From: Yoonia sp.
Lineage (GTDB): Bacteria > Pseudomonadota > Alphaproteobacteria > Rhodobacterales > Rhodobacteraceae
DNA length: 64,000 bases
Direction of reading: 5' to 3'
Assembly (NCBI RefSeq): GCF_017854565.1
Contig: NZ_JAFMHJ010000008.1
Location: forward strand, 27,181 to 91,180
Positions 23,038 through 32,701 of the stretch are shown here, one piece after another (within the stretch, counting starts at the first letter, position 1; every line of letters starts with the position of its first letter). The position numbers were made by a program, and so were the translations under genes. The notes under the pieces are model-generated. The model saw only the letters and a list, made by a program, of their open reading frames with translations. It made no database searches and was not told the origin of the DNA.

Positions 23038-24515
23038 ATGTCGAGCAGAAGATAATGATCAGGACACCCGATGTGCCCGCCGCCGAAGCCTTTAGCGATG
23101 CGGCCAAGGCCGTGGCGCGGCTACAGGAATTATACACCACCGCGATTGGGTTTCTCAGCGAACATTTCACCGCCGCCGTGGCGCATGGCCAGCCCGAAAC
23201 GCGGGTGCGTGCGTATTACCCCGAAATTCGGCTGACCACGACAACCCATGCCAAGACGGACAGCCGATTGTCGTTTGGGCATGTGGCCGAACCGGGCGTT
23301 TATGCAACAACGGTGACGCGACCTGATTTATTTGCCGCGTATCTTGAACAACAGATCGCTCTTTTGATCGCCAGCCATGGCGTCCCGGTGATCATTGGAA
23401 CGTCCGACACTGTGATGCCCGTGCATTTCGCGGTGGCGAATGACCCGTCGGTCATGGTGCCGCAAGATGGGTCGATGGAATTCAATCTGCGCGATAATTT
23501 CGACGTTCCGGACCTTAGCACGACGCATGATGACATCGTGAATGGTGCGGGGTTTGTCTATCCTGATGGCGCAAGGCCGCTTGCGCCGTTCACGGCGCAG
23601 CGGATAGACTATTCGCTTGCCCGGCTTTCGCACTATACCGCCACCGCGGCCGAGCATTTCCAGAACCATATCCTGTTCACGAACTACCAGTTCTATGTGG
23701 AAGAGTTCGAGGCCTATGCCCGTCACATGCTGGCCGATCCCGACAGCGGATATACCAGTTTTGTCAGCACCGGAAATGTCGAAATTACGCAGGCTGATGC
23801 GCCGCTGCCGTTGCCCGCCAAGCTGCCGCAGATGCCGACGTACCACCTGAAGCGCGCGGGCGGTGCGGGGATCACGTTGGTAAATATCGGCGTCGGCCCG
23901 TCAAACGCCAAGACCGCGACGGATCACATCGCGGTGCTGCGCCCGCATGCGTGGCTGATGGTGGGGCATTGCGCGGGCCTGCGCAATTCGCAGCGTCTGG
24001 GGGATTTTGTGCTGGCGCACGCATATCTGCGCGAAGATCACGTGCTGGACGATGATCTGCCGATCTGGGTGCCAATCCCGGCGCTGGCGGAAATTCAGAT
24101 CGCGCTGGAAACAGCCGTGGCTGACGTGACCGAGCTTGAGGGGTACGAGCTGAAGCGGATCATGCGGACAGGAACGGTGGCCACGATCGACAACCGCAAC
24201 TGGGAACTGCGCGAGCAGGCAGGCCCGGTGCAACGGCTGTCACAGTCGCGGGCCATCGCGCTGGACATGGAAAGCGCCACGATTGCCGCCAACGGTTTTC
24301 GGTTCCGGGTGCCTTATGGGACATTGCTTTGTGTCAGTGACAAACCGCTGCACGGAGAGTTGAAATTGCCCGGAATGGCGTCTGAATTCTACAAAACACA
24401 GGTCGCCGCACACCTGATGATCGGTATTCGCGCGATGGAGCGACTGCGCGAAATGCCACTGGAACGCATCCACAGTCGCAAATTGCGTAGCTTTGAAGAG
24501 ACAGCTTTCCTGTAA
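23034..24515 (+). CDS. amn: AMP nucleosidase
   Basis: Amn splits AMP into adenine and ribose 5-phosphate and so controls adenylate pool size. The 493-residue length fits the family: an N-terminal regulatory domain followed by a nucleoside-phosphorylase-like catalytic domain containing GHCAGLRNSQRLGDFVLAHA and an ALDMESATIAANGF segment. The start overlaps the ade stop (ATGA), so the enzyme producing adenine and the one consuming it are coupled. Confidence 0.95.
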   Translation: MNVEQKIMIRTPDVPAAEAFSDAAKAVARLQELYTTAIGFLSEHFTAAVAHGQPETRVRAYYPEIRLTTTTHAKTDSRLSFGHVAEPGVYATTVTRPDLFAAYLEQQIALLIASHGVPVIIGTSDTVMPVHFAVANDPSVMVPQDGSMEFNLRDNFDVPDLSTTHDDIVNGAGFVYPDGARPLAPFTAQRIDYSLARLSHYTATAAEHFQNHILFTNYQFYVEEFEAYARHMLADPDSGYTSFVSTGNVEITQADAPLPLPAKLPQMPTYHLKRAGGAGITLVNIGVGPSNAKTATDHIAVLRPHAWLMVGHCAGLRNSQRLGDFVLAHAYLREDHVLDDDLPIWVPIPALAEIQIALETAVADVTELEGYELKRIMRTGTVATIDNRNWELREQAGPVQRLSQSRAIALDMESATIAANGFRFRVPYGTLLCVSDKPLHGELKLPGMASEFYKTQVAAHLMIGIRAMERLREMPLERIHSRKLRSFEETAFL

Positions 24516-24571
24516 TGCGATGAAGAACGCCCGAAATCATGCAGTTTTCCCTTGTAATGCGACACTAACAG

Positions 24572-24600
24572 TTGTGGTGTGCCACTACATACCGTTAAAT
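24572..24600 (+). promoter_or_regulatory. Candidate promoter for the HU gene
   Basis: TTGTGG and TTAAAT are separated by 17 bases, 48 bases upstream of the HU start codon. Confidence 0.4.
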
Positions 24601-24648
24601 ATGCAGGTAGAGGCCCCATAGAGCGGGCGAACGAGGGAGACCAGAAAA

Positions 24649-24939
24649 ATGGCGACAAAACCAATGACGAAAGCGCAGCTTGTTGCTGCACTTGCCGAAG
24701 AAACAGGCATGGACAAAAAAGCAGCAGGGTCTGCTCTTGATGCCGTGACCGGTATCATCACCAAAGAAGTTGCAGGCGGCGGTGCCGTGACCCTTCCCGG
24801 TGTTGGCAAAATTTATTGCCGCGAGCGCCCAGAGCGCATGGTCCGCAACCCTGCAACGGGTGAGCAGATCAAGAAAGACGCCGACAAGGTTGTCAAAATG
24901 ACAATCGCCAAGGCACTGAAAGACAGCGTCAACGGCTAA
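24649..24939 (+). CDS. HU family DNA-binding protein
   Basis: A 96-residue nucleoid protein. The N-terminal helices MTKAQLVAALAEETGMDKKAA form the dimer body, and the C-terminal part contains the beta-arm region with GAVTLPGVGKI and RNPATGEQIKK; the Pro at the tip of the arm is in the RNPATG segment. HU bends DNA non-specifically and compacts the chromosome. It has its own likely promoter and terminator, so it is probably monocistronic. The arm sequence is less canonical than E. coli HupA/B but typical of alphaproteobacterial HU paralogues. Confidence 0.93.
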   Translation: MATKPMTKAQLVAALAEETGMDKKAAGSALDAVTGIITKEVAGGGAVTLPGVGKIYCRERPERMVRNPATGEQIKKDADKVVKMTIAKALKDSVNG

Positions 24940-24972
24940 GCCATCGGGCCTTGTGCCGGATGCAGGATTAAG

Positions 24973-25003
24973 AAAGGGTCGCCCCAAACGGGCGGCCCTT
25001 TTT
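24973..25003 (+). terminator. Rho-independent terminator after the HU gene
   Basis: AAAGGGTCGCCC pairs with GGGCGGCCCTTT around a short loop, followed by further T residues. It lies 34 bases after the HU stop. Confidence 0.88.
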
Positions 25004-25015
25004 GCGTGAGGCACT

Positions 25016-25876
25016 ATGGATATCAAAGCAATCTTCATGGGGCTGGCCTTTGCCGCAATGTGGTCTTCGGCGTTCACGTCGGCGCGGGTCATCGTAGAAT
25101 ACGCGCCACCGCTGACGGCATTGGCGCTGCGGTTTCTGATATCGGGGATATTGGGTGTCGTGATCGCATGGGCGCTGGGCCAATCGGCGCGGTTAAGCCG
25201 CCGACAATGGCTGGGCGTGCTGGTCTTTGGGGTCTGTCAGAACGCGCTGTATCTGGGTCTGAACTTTGTCGCGATGCAGACGGTTCAGGCGTCGCTGGCC
25301 GCGATTATCGCGTCGACGATGCCACTGTTGGTGGCCCTTGCCGGCTGGGTCGTGCTTGGCACCAAAGTACGGCCACTGGGCATTGCCGGGCTGATCGCAG
25401 GCGTGATCGGTGTGACGCTGATCATGGGGGCGCGGTTGCAGGGGGGCGTCGATCCGTTTGGTCTGATGCTGCTTGTGATCGGGGTTATCTCGCTTACGGC
25501 GGCGACGCTGGCGGTGCTGGGCGCATCATCGGGGGGCAATGTGCTGATGATTGTCGGGCTGCAAATGCTGGTGGGCAGTGCGCTGCTGTGGGGTCCGGCG
25601 CTTGCGTTTGAAACATTTGCAGTGACGTGGAACTGGCAGCTGGTGGTCGCGTTCATCTATACCACGCTGGTGCCGGGGTTGGCGGCGACGCTGGTGTGGT
25701 TCTTGTTGGTGGGTCGGATCGGGACGGTAAAGGCATCCACCTTTCACTTTCTCAATCCGTTCCTTGGTGTGGCGATTGCGGCTGTTGTTTTGGGGGAAAC
25801 GATCGGCGTGCTGGATGTGATCGGCGTCGCGATCATCGCAGGCGGCATTTTGGCTGTGCAGCTTTCAAAAACGTAA
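25016..25876 (+). CDS. EamA/DMT-family transporter
   Basis: A 286-residue inner-membrane protein with about ten hydrophobic segments arranged as two EamA repeats, typical of drug/metabolite exporters. Start FMGLAFAAMWSSAFTSARVIVE and the second-repeat segment STFHFLNPFLGVAIAAVVLGE match the family. Substrate cannot be predicted. It begins 13 bases after the HU terminator and faces the convergent aroC gene. Confidence 0.9.
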   Translation: MDIKAIFMGLAFAAMWSSAFTSARVIVEYAPPLTALALRFLISGILGVVIAWALGQSARLSRRQWLGVLVFGVCQNALYLGLNFVAMQTVQASLAAIIASTMPLLVALAGWVVLGTKVRPLGIAGLIAGVIGVTLIMGARLQGGVDPFGLMLLVIGVISLTAATLAVLGASSGGNVLMIVGLQMLVGSALLWGPALAFETFAVTWNWQLVVAFIYTTLVPGLAATLVWFLLVGRIGTVKASTFHFLNPFLGVAIAAVVLGETIGVLDVIGVAIIAGGILAVQLSKT

Positions 25877-25898
25877 GGTGGATTGAAATCCACCCTAC
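25873..25898. repeat. REP-like palindrome between DMT transporter and aroC
   Basis: GGTGGATTGAAATCCACC core within a larger near-palindrome, located between convergent stops and overlapping both. The same design (GGTGGGTTGAAACCCACC) recurs at the thiQ end at 30398-30421. Confidence 0.7.
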
Positions 25899-26998
25899 CC
25901 GATGGACCCACGCACGCCGCCTGTCTGGCCACGATCCAGCAACAGATGATCCAAAATCACGCAGGCCATCATCGCCTCGCCCACAGGGACAGCGCGAATG
26001 CCGACGCAGGGGTCATGGCGACCTTTGGTAATCACCTCGATCGGGGTGCCGTCCATGCGGATGGATTTGCGCGGCGACAGGATCGACGATGTCGGCTTTA
26101 CGGCAAAGCGCACCACGATGTCCTGACCGGTGCTGATCCCGCCGAGGATTCCACCCGCGTGGTTGGATGAATACTCCGGCCCATTCGGCCCCATGAAAAT
26201 CTCGTCCGCGTTATCGCGTCCGGTCAGGGCGGCCGCCGCCATGCCTTCGCCGATTTCAACACCTTTCACGGCGTTGATCGACATCATCGCGGCGGATAGA
26301 TCGGTGTCTAACTTGGCATAGACGGGGGCGCCGATCCCGGCGGGCACGCCACGCGCGACCACCTCGATGATGGCCCCGACGGAATTGTGGTCATCCTTGC
26401 GCAGCCATTGCAGATATTCTTCCCATTCACCTGCAGCCTGCGCGTCGGGGCAAAAAAAGTCGTTCTGGTCGATCTGGTCCCAATCCATCCGGTCACGGTC
26501 AATCTGCTTCGTGCCCATCTGGGTCATATAGCCTTTGATCTGCACACCGGGGGCAATCGCGTTGATCGCCTCGCGCGCGACACCACCGGCGGCCACCCGA
26601 GATGCCGTTTCACGCGCCGACGACCGGCCGCCGCCACGATAATCGCGGATACCATATTTTTGGTGATAGGTGATATCGGCGTGACCAGGACGGAAAGTAT
26701 TGGCGATATCGCCATAATCCTTTGACCGCTGGTCGGTATTGCGGATCATCAGTTGAATCGGGGTGCCGGTCGTTTGCCCGTCAAACACGCCCGACAGAAT
26801 TTCGACTTCATCCGCTTCTTGACGCTGCGTCGTGTTCTTGTTCAGGCCGGGGCGACGTTTATTCAGCCACTGCTGGATCATCGCCACGTCAAGCGGGATA
26901 CCCGGCGGGCAGCCATCGACGGTGGCCCCCAGGGCGGGTCCGTGGCTTTCGCCCCAGGTGGTGAACCGGAACAGGTGACCGAAGCTGTTGATCGACAT
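25895..26998 (-). CDS. aroC: Chorismate synthase
   Basis: AroC is the flavin-requiring enzyme making chorismate from 5-enolpyruvylshikimate 3-phosphate, the last shikimate step. The 367-residue protein has the family signatures [18 protein letters not shown] near residue 16-33, [20 protein letters not shown] around 125-144 and the C-terminal [26 protein letters not shown] precedes ATG 26998. It is a single gene convergent with the DMT transporter. Confidence 0.97.
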   Translation of the reverse strand: MSINSFGHLFRFTTWGESHGPALGATVDGCPPGIPLDVAMIQQWLNKRRPGLNKNTTQRQEADEVEILSGVFDGQTTGTPIQLMIRNTDQRSKDYGDIANTFRPGHADITYHQKYGIRDYRGGGRSSARETASRVAAGGVAREAINAIAPGVQIKGYMTQMGTKQIDRDRMDWDQIDQNDFFCPDAQAAGEWEEYLQWLRKDDHNSVGAIIEVVARGVPAGIGAPVYAKLDTDLSAAMMSINAVKGVEIGEGMAAAALTGRDNADEIFMGPNGPEYSSNHAGGILGGISTGQDIVVRFAVKPTSSILSPRKSIRMDGTPIEVITKGRHDPCVGIRAVPVGEAMMACVILDHLLLDRGQTGGVRGSIG

Positions 26999-27092
26999 GA
27001 GTATCCCCTTTGCATGCAGGGTCTAGCCCCCGCGACAATCAGGCTCAAGAGGTTTCCCTTGTCACTGCGCGCAATCCACCCTAGCTAAGATG

Positions 27093-27174
27093 TACCTCGG
27101 GGGGCCTTTATTGGCTGAGATGCGCAAGCGGACCCGTTGAACCTGAACCGGTTAAGACCGGCGGAGGGAAGGTA
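27093..27174 (+). ncRNA. TPP (THI-box) riboswitch
   Basis: The conserved elements occur in order: TACCT/AGGTA closing stem P1, CTGAGATGCG, ACCCGTTGAACCTGA, and ACCGGCGGAGGGAAGG. It lies 49 bases upstream of thiB, so thiamine pyrophosphate binding should switch off thiBPQ. Whether control acts on transcription or translation is not visible. Confidence 0.95.
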
Positions 27175-27223
27175 TGGCCATCGCGCTATCCCCCCAATCC
27201 GCCCGTCGCATTTGGAGGATAAG

Positions 27224-28213
27224 ATGCATAACCCACTCTTTCTGCCAGCTGTCGCGGGACTTGCCCTTTGTGCCACAGGCGCATTGGCCGAGACCCCGGT
27301 GCTGCAAGTACTGACCTATGATAGCTTTACCAGCGAATGGGGACCCGGCCCCGCCGTCGAGGCCGCGTTTGAAGCGGTTTGCGCCTGTGACCTGCAGTTT
27401 GTGGGTGCCGGCGACGGTGCCGCGCTGTTGGCGCGCCTGCAACTGGAAGGGCCAAGCACCGACGCGGATATCGTGCTGGGACTTGATACCAATCTGACGC
27501 ACGCTGCCCGCGCGACCGGCCTGTTTGCACCGCATGATGTGGATGCAACCCTTGATCTGCCCGTCGCGTGGACCGACACCACGTTTCTGCCGTTTGACTG
27601 GGGTTACTTTGCCTTTGTCGGGAATGTCGGGGCGGCGGCGCCGACATCATTGCAGGCGCTGGCAGCGAGCGATGTGAAAATCGTTATTCAGGACCCCCGG
27701 TCGTCTACCCCCGGTCTGGGCCTGCTGATGTGGGTCAAAGCCGCGTATGGCGATGCTGCGGCATCGGTTTGGGCCGATCTGGCCGACAATATTGTCACCG
27801 TCACGCCCGGCTGGTCCGAGGCATATGGCCTGTTCTTGGATGGCGAAGCCGATGCGGTGCTGTCTTATACCACATCGCCCGCCTACCATCTGATCGCCGA
27901 AGAAGACGCCAGTAAGGTCGCGTGGGGCTTCGACGAAGGCCACTATATGCAGGTCGAGGTTGCCGGAAAGCTGGCAGGCACCGACCAGCCCGCACTGGCC
28001 GATCAGTTCATGGCGTTCATGGTGTCGGACGCGTTCCAAGGCGTGATCCCCACGACCAACTGGATGTATCCGGCGGCCACGCCAAGCGCAGGTCTGCCCG
28101 ATGGGTTTGACACGCTGCTGACCCCGCAAAAAGCATTGTTGTTTTCACCACAGGATGCGGCGGCCGTCCGCGATGTGGCGGTTGACGAATGGCGCGCGGC
28201 GCTTTCGCAGTAA
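27224..28213 (+). CDS. thiB: Thiamine/TPP ABC transporter, periplasmic substrate-binding protein
   Basis: ThiB binds thiamine and its phosphates in the periplasm and delivers them to ThiPQ. The 329-residue protein has a signal peptide ending GALAETPVLQ, then the family opening VLTYDSFTSEWGPGPAVE and a later GLGLLMWVKAAYGD segment. The longer frame starts inside the riboswitch; ATG 27224 is preceded by GGAGGATAAG. Placement under a TPP riboswitch confirms the substrate class. Confidence 0.95.
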   Translation: MHNPLFLPAVAGLALCATGALAETPVLQVLTYDSFTSEWGPGPAVEAAFEAVCACDLQFVGAGDGAALLARLQLEGPSTDADIVLGLDTNLTHAARATGLFAPHDVDATLDLPVAWTDTTFLPFDWGYFAFVGNVGAAAPTSLQALAASDVKIVIQDPRSSTPGLGLLMWVKAAYGDAAASVWADLADNIVTVTPGWSEAYGLFLDGEADAVLSYTTSPAYHLIAEEDASKVAWGFDEGHYMQVEVAGKLAGTDQPALADQFMAFMVSDAFQGVIPTTNWMYPAATPSAGLPDGFDTLLTPQKALLFSPQDAAAVRDVAVDEWRAALSQ

Positions 28214-29718
28214 CCCCGCGCTGGCCCGGCGCCCTGACTGGGGCGCTGGTGCTTGTGCTGACGCTGGGCACATTGGCCGCTGTGGCACTGCGCGCGCAGT
28301 GGGACGGCGGCCTTTCCACAGCGGATTGGGCCGCGATCCGATTCACCGTGTTGCAGGCCGTGGTTTCCGCCGGTCTGAGCGTCCTTCTTGCCATTCCGGT
28401 CTCCCGCGCACTGGCGCGGCGGCGTTTTGCCGGGCGGCAGGTACTGATCACGCTTCTCGGCGCGCCGTTCCTGCTGCCGGTGATTGTGGCCGTGCTGGGC
28501 CTGCTGTCGGTCTTTGGGCGCGGCGGCATCTTGAATGCGGGCCTTGGCGCGCTGGGGTTCGCGCCGCTGTCGGTCTATGGATTTCACGGCGTTGTTCTGG
28601 CCCATGTGTTTTTCAACCTGCCGCTTGCCACGCGCCTGATCTTGCAGGGCTGGCTGGCCATCCCCGCCGAACGGTTCAGGCTGGCGGCCACGCTGAATGC
28701 GCCCGTTGGCCGTTTGTTGGAATGGCCGATGCTGCGGGCCGTTGGGCCGGGTGTGTTTCTGGTCGTGTTTCTGATTTGCCTGACCAGCTTTGCTGTGGCG
28801 CTGACCTTGGGCGGCGGGCCAAGGGCCACTACGGTCGAGCTGGCGATCTATCAGGCGCTGCGGTTTGATTTTGATCTGGGGCGCGCGGCGCTGCTTGCCT
28901 GCGTGCAATTTTCGCTGTGTGCGGGGGCTGCCGTTGTCGTCTGGCGGATAACCGGACAAGACGCGATGGGCGCCGGGTTTGACCGCGTCGTGCAGCGCTG
29001 GGACCGGGGCCGGGCGATCGTGGATGGGCTGGCGATTGGGCTGGCTGCCATATTTTTGCTGGTGCCGTTGGGGATGATCGTGCTGCGCGGGCTACCGGGG
29101 CTTGGGGATTTGCCGGCAAGTGTCTGGATTGCCGCAGGACGGTCCATTGTGGTCGCCACCATTTCGGCCACGCTGTGTGTCAGTATGGCGCTGTCGTTGG
29201 CCCTGTGGGGCGGACGCGCGGTTGCGGTGATCGGCGTACTGCCGTTGGCGGCGTCCGGTTTGGTGGTCGGGACCGGTGCGTTCTTGATCGTTTATCCATT
29301 TGTGAACCCGGCCCGGTTGGCGTTGCCGATGACGGCGCTGGTCAATGCCACGTTGGCGCTGCCTTTTGTATTGCGGTCCGTGGCGCCAGCCGTCGCCGGG
29401 ATACAGACGGATTTTGGACGTTTGGGGGCGGCATTGGGCCTGCGCGGCTGGGCATGGTTGCGCATTGCGGTCTTGCCACGGATCGCACGACCGTTGGGAT
29501 TTGGCGCGGGTTTGGCCGCCGCGTTATCCATGGGCGATCTGGGCGTGATTGCGCTGTTTGCCGGTGATGCGCAGGAAACGCTGCCGCTGGCCATGTACCG
29601 CCTGATGGGCGCCTACCGGATGGAAAGCGCGGCGGCGGCGGGGTTGCTTTTGCTGGCACTCAGCCTGTTGATGTTCTGGATTTGCGACAGAGGGGGGCGG
29701 GTCGATGCTGACATGTGA
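28189..29718 (+). CDS. thiP: Thiamine/TPP ABC transporter, permease
   Basis: ThiP is the fused double permease of the thiamine importer. The 509-residue protein has two copies of the binding-protein-dependent transport domain, with about 12 hydrophobic helices and EAA-like loops near AERFRLAATLNAPVGR and in the second half near FGRLGAALGLRGWAWLR. The start overlaps the thiB end by 25 bases and its own end overlaps thiQ by 14, so the three genes form one translational unit. Confidence 0.94.
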   Translation: MARGAFAVTPRWPGALTGALVLVLTLGTLAAVALRAQWDGGLSTADWAAIRFTVLQAVVSAGLSVLLAIPVSRALARRRFAGRQVLITLLGAPFLLPVIVAVLGLLSVFGRGGILNAGLGALGFAPLSVYGFHGVVLAHVFFNLPLATRLILQGWLAIPAERFRLAATLNAPVGRLLEWPMLRAVGPGVFLVVFLICLTSFAVALTLGGGPRATTVELAIYQALRFDFDLGRAALLACVQFSLCAGAAVVVWRITGQDAMGAGFDRVVQRWDRGRAIVDGLAIGLAAIFLLVPLGMIVLRGLPGLGDLPASVWIAAGRSIVVATISATLCVSMALSLALWGGRAVAVIGVLPLAASGLVVGTGAFLIVYPFVNPARLALPMTALVNATLALPFVLRSVAPAVAGIQTDFGRLGAALGLRGWAWLRIAVLPRIARPLGFGAGLAAALSMGDLGVIALFAGDAQETLPLAMYRLMGAYRMESAAAAGLLLLALSLLMFWICDRGGRVDADM

Positions 29719-30409
29719 TGGGCTGCGACTGGCGCAGGATGATTTTGCGCTGCGCGCTGATCTTCGGTTGCCCAAGGGGCGCGTGACGGCCCTGATTGGT
29801 CCATCTGGTGCTGGCAAATCAACTCTCTTGTCCGCGCTTGCGGGGTTTCTGGCCCCCGTTGCTGGTCACATCGCATGGGATGGCGTAGATTTGACGGACC
29901 TGTCACCCGGTGCGCGCCCGATCAGTATCTTGTTTCAGGACAATAACCTTTTTCCCCATTTGACGGTTGCCCAGAACGTCGGCCTTGCGTTGCGGCCCAC
30001 ATTGCGCCTGTCCAACACCGAGAAGGCGCAGGTTGCTGCGGTATTGGATGCCGTCGGTTTGACCGGGCTTGGCGGGCGCAAACCCGGTGCCCTGTCAGGG
30101 GGTCAGCAAAGCCGGGCTGCGCTGGCGCGTGTGCTGCTTGGTGATCGGCCCGTGGTTCTTTTGGATGAACCCTTTGCTGCGCTGGGGCCGGGCCTGAAGG
30201 CCGAGATGCTGGATCTGGTGCGTCTCAAGCTTGCAGGACCCGAGCGGCTTGTCGTGATGGTGACGCATGATCCAGATGACGCAAAGCGAATCGCGGATGA
30301 CGTCGTGGTCGTGGCGGATGGGCATGCAGCCGCGCCTGTGGCGACCGCCGCACTGTTTGATCATCCACCGCAGGCACTGGCCGATTATCTGGGCAAGAGG
30401 GTGGGTTGA
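29705..30409 (+). CDS. thiQ: Thiamine/TPP ABC transporter, ATP-binding protein
   Basis: ThiQ supplies ATP hydrolysis for thiamine import. The 234-residue ABC protein has Walker A GPSGAGKST at about residue 36-44, signature LSGGQQSRAALARVLL, Walker B VVLLDEPFAAL and the H-loop VTHDPDDA. Its stop codon lies in a REP-like palindrome, followed by a strong terminator facing the convergent petABC operon. Confidence 0.95.
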   Translation: MLTCDGLRLAQDDFALRADLRLPKGRVTALIGPSGAGKSTLLSALAGFLAPVAGHIAWDGVDLTDLSPGARPISILFQDNNLFPHLTVAQNVGLALRPTLRLSNTEKAQVAAVLDAVGLTGLGGRKPGALSGGQQSRAALARVLLGDRPVVLLDEPFAALGPGLKAEMLDLVRLKLAGPERLVVMVTHDPDDAKRIADDVVVVADGHAAAPVATAALFDHPPQALADYLGKRVG

Positions 30410-30421
30410 AACCCACCTTAC
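30398..30421. repeat. REP-like palindrome overlapping the thiQ stop
   Basis: GGTGGGTTGAAACCCACC is a perfect-arm hairpin of the same design as the element at 25873-25898, with compensating changes in both arms. It encodes the last residues and stop of ThiQ. Confidence 0.7.
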
Positions 30422-30429
30422 GCCACGCA

Positions 30430-30456
30430 AAAGGCCCGCCAAACGGGCGGGCCTTT
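30430..30456. terminator. Bidirectional terminator between thiQ and petC
   Basis: AAAGGCCCGCC pairs with GGGCGGGCCTTT around an AAAC-type loop. It separates convergent operons and has A and T runs suited to both strands. Confidence 0.9.
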
Positions 30457-30476
30457 GTGTTATCTTGCAAAGCGGA

Positions 30477-31334
30477 TCAGTGCTTTTTCTTATGGGGCGC
30501 CCAGATCCGTTTGTTGGTCAGATACAGCAGCACGGACAAGAGCGTCAGGAAGATGACACCCGTCAGGCCAGCCTGCTTGCGGGCCATCATCTTGGGTTCT
30601 GCAGTCCACATCAGGAAGGCTGAAACATCCTGTGAGACATGGTCCAGCTCTGTTGAATGGCCATCGGCATATTCAACGTCGTCGCCATACAGCGGCTGCG
30701 GCATGCCGATCCAGCTGCCGGGTACCATGCGGTGACCGTGTTCATCAATGCAGCTTTCGGGAAAGCCCCCCGGCGCGAAGGCCACGTTATAATAGCCGTC
30801 CATCGGCTCGCCCTCGAGCGCGCATTCGGGTTCTTCGGCGTAGCCGGCAAGCAGGGACGCGATGTATTCCGCGCCGCCCATGCCGTTCACGAATTGGCTG
30901 ATCCCCGTACCGGCAGGCCCGTGAAAGCCAGCGCGCGCCTTGGCCATCAGCGACAGGTCAGGCGCGTTGGACAATGCAGAGCCGGGGAATTTATCAGCCG
31001 GCGTGGCCGTGCGGAAGTCACCCTCGCCACCAAGCAGGCTTTGGTCGAACACTTCGTAAAATTCAGCGTAGGCACGCATCTGATCTTCGGGCAACGCGGG
31101 GCCGCCTTCTTGATGCAGGGTGCGGAATGCGACCAATTCCAGCCCGTGACATGACGCGCAAATCTCGGTGTAGACTTGCAGGCCACGCTGAAGCTGCATC
31201 TGGTCGAAGCTGCCGAACGGCCCTTCGAATGAGAATGCAAAATCCTCGATCTCTGTTTCAATTTCGGCCGCCGATACCTGCACAGCGGTCATGGCAAGCA
31301 CTGCGGCGGCGGTGAATGTGAGTTTGCGGAACAT
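30477..31334 (-). CDS. petC: Cytochrome c1 of the bc1 complex
   Basis: Cytochrome c1 accepts electrons from the Rieske protein and passes them to periplasmic c-type cytochromes. The 285-residue protein has a cleaved signal (VSAAEIE), the heme motif Cys59-Ala-Ser-Cys62-His63 and a C-terminal anchor helix ([18 protein letters not shown]). GAAAGGAC precedes ATG 31334; the longer frame adds six residues. Last gene of petABC (fbcFBC). Confidence 0.96.
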   Translation of the reverse strand: MFRKLTFTAAAVLAMTAVQVSAAEIETEIEDFAFSFEGPFGSFDQMQLQRGLQVYTEICASCHGLELVAFRTLHQEGGPALPEDQMRAYAEFYEVFDQSLLGGEGDFRTATPADKFPGSALSNAPDLSLMAKARAGFHGPAGTGISQFVNGMGGAEYIASLLAGYAEEPECALEGEPMDGYYNVAFAPGGFPESCIDEHGHRMVPGSWIGMPQPLYGDDVEYADGHSTELDHVSQDVSAFLMWTAEPKMMARKQAGLTGVIFLTLLSVLLYLTNKRIWAPHKKKH

Positions 31335-31348
31335 GGCTTTGTCCTTTC

Positions 31349-32689
31349 TCACTCGGCCGGGGCGGCGGCAGCTTTGCCGTCAGCCGTCGGCGCGTAGTGC
31401 GCGTTGAAATCATCTTCGATGGTCGCCGGTGGTGTCAGCGGCTTTTCGATCACACCCAACAGCGGCAGGATCACCAAGAAGTAGCCGAACCAATAGGTTG
31501 CCGCGATCAGCGAAATGTACGGGTAAATCCCTGTCGTCGGCATGGCACCAACCCACATCAACACGATGAAATCGACAACCAGCAGCGCAAACCACCACTT
31601 GAGCATCGGACGATACCGGGCAGAGCGGACAGAAGACGTGTCCAGCCAAGGCGCCAGCGCCATGACGGCAATCGCGCCGAACATCGCCAATACACCAAAG
31701 AATTTGGCGTCGATGATGCCGAAGCTGATGAAGTTCACAAGCTGAACGACCCACACATCTGCGGTAAAGGCCCGCAAGATCGCGTAGAATGGCAGGAAGT
31801 ACCATTCAGGCACAATGTGCGATGGCGTCGCCAAAGGGTTGGCCGGGATGTAGTTGTCCGGGTGGCCCAGGTAGTTTGGCATAAAGCCGACAACCGCCAT
31901 GAATATGGCCAGAATAACGGCCAGCGCGAACAGGTCCTTGATCACGAAGTACGGCCAGAACGGCAATGTGTCCTTGGCTGCGTCTTCTTTGGATGTCCGC
32001 CGCACTTCGACACCGGTCGGGTTGTTGTTGCCGGTCGTGTGGAACGCCCAGATGTGCACGATCGTCAGGCCAAGCAAGACAAATGGCAGCAGATAATGCA
32101 GCGAGAAGAAGCGGTTCAGCGCAGGCTGGCCAACGGCAGAGGCACCCAGCAACCACGTTTGGATCGATTCGCCGATAAACGGAATGGCGCCGAACAGGCC
32201 GGTAATCACGGCCGTGCCGTGGAACGACATCTGGCCCCAAGGCAGCACGTAACCCATAAAGGCGGTGCCCATCATCATCAGATACATCAGCATGCCGATG
32301 ATCCACGTCACTTCGCGCGGGGCTTTGTAGGACCCATAGTAAAGCGAACGGAACATGTGCGCATAGACCGCCACAAAGAACAGTGACGCACCATTCGTAT
32401 GGAAATAACGGATCATATGGCCACCGTTCACGTCGCGCATGATGTGTTCGACCGAATTGAACGCCATGTCGACATGCGGTGTGTAGTGCATGACCAGCAC
32501 AACGCCGGTGGCAATCTGCAACACCAGCGTGAATGTCAGAACGATACCCCAGATCCACATCCAGTTCAGGTTCTTTGGCGTGGGTAGCATCAGCGTGTCA
32601 TAAAGCAAACCAACGATGGGCAAACGTGCGTTCAGCCACTTTTCACCGTTTGATTTGGGTTCGTAATGGTCGTGGGGGATACCAGCCAT
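31349..32689 (-). CDS. petB: Cytochrome b of the bc1 complex
   Basis: Cytochrome b holds hemes bL and bH and the quinol oxidation and quinone reduction sites. The 446-residue protein has eight hydrophobic helices, heme-ligand segments around [13 protein letters not shown] and [10 protein letters not shown], and the Qo-site [15 protein letters not shown] motif. It lies 12 bases after petA and 14 bases before petC. In phototrophs this complex closes cyclic electron transfer with the reaction centre. Confidence 0.97.
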   Translation of the reverse strand: MAGIPHDHYEPKSNGEKWLNARLPIVGLLYDTLMLPTPKNLNWMWIWGIVLTFTLVLQIATGVVLVMHYTPHVDMAFNSVEHIMRDVNGGHMIRYFHTNGASLFFVAVYAHMFRSLYYGSYKAPREVTWIIGMLMYLMMMGTAFMGYVLPWGQMSFHGTAVITGLFGAIPFIGESIQTWLLGASAVGQPALNRFFSLHYLLPFVLLGLTIVHIWAFHTTGNNNPTGVEVRRTSKEDAAKDTLPFWPYFVIKDLFALAVILAIFMAVVGFMPNYLGHPDNYIPANPLATPSHIVPEWYFLPFYAILRAFTADVWVVQLVNFISFGIIDAKFFGVLAMFGAIAVMALAPWLDTSSVRSARYRPMLKWWFALLVVDFIVLMWVGAMPTTGIYPYISLIAATYWFGYFLVILPLLGVIEKPLTPPATIEDDFNAHYAPTADGKAAAAPAE

Positions 32690-32701
32690 GGCGCTCTCTC
32701 C

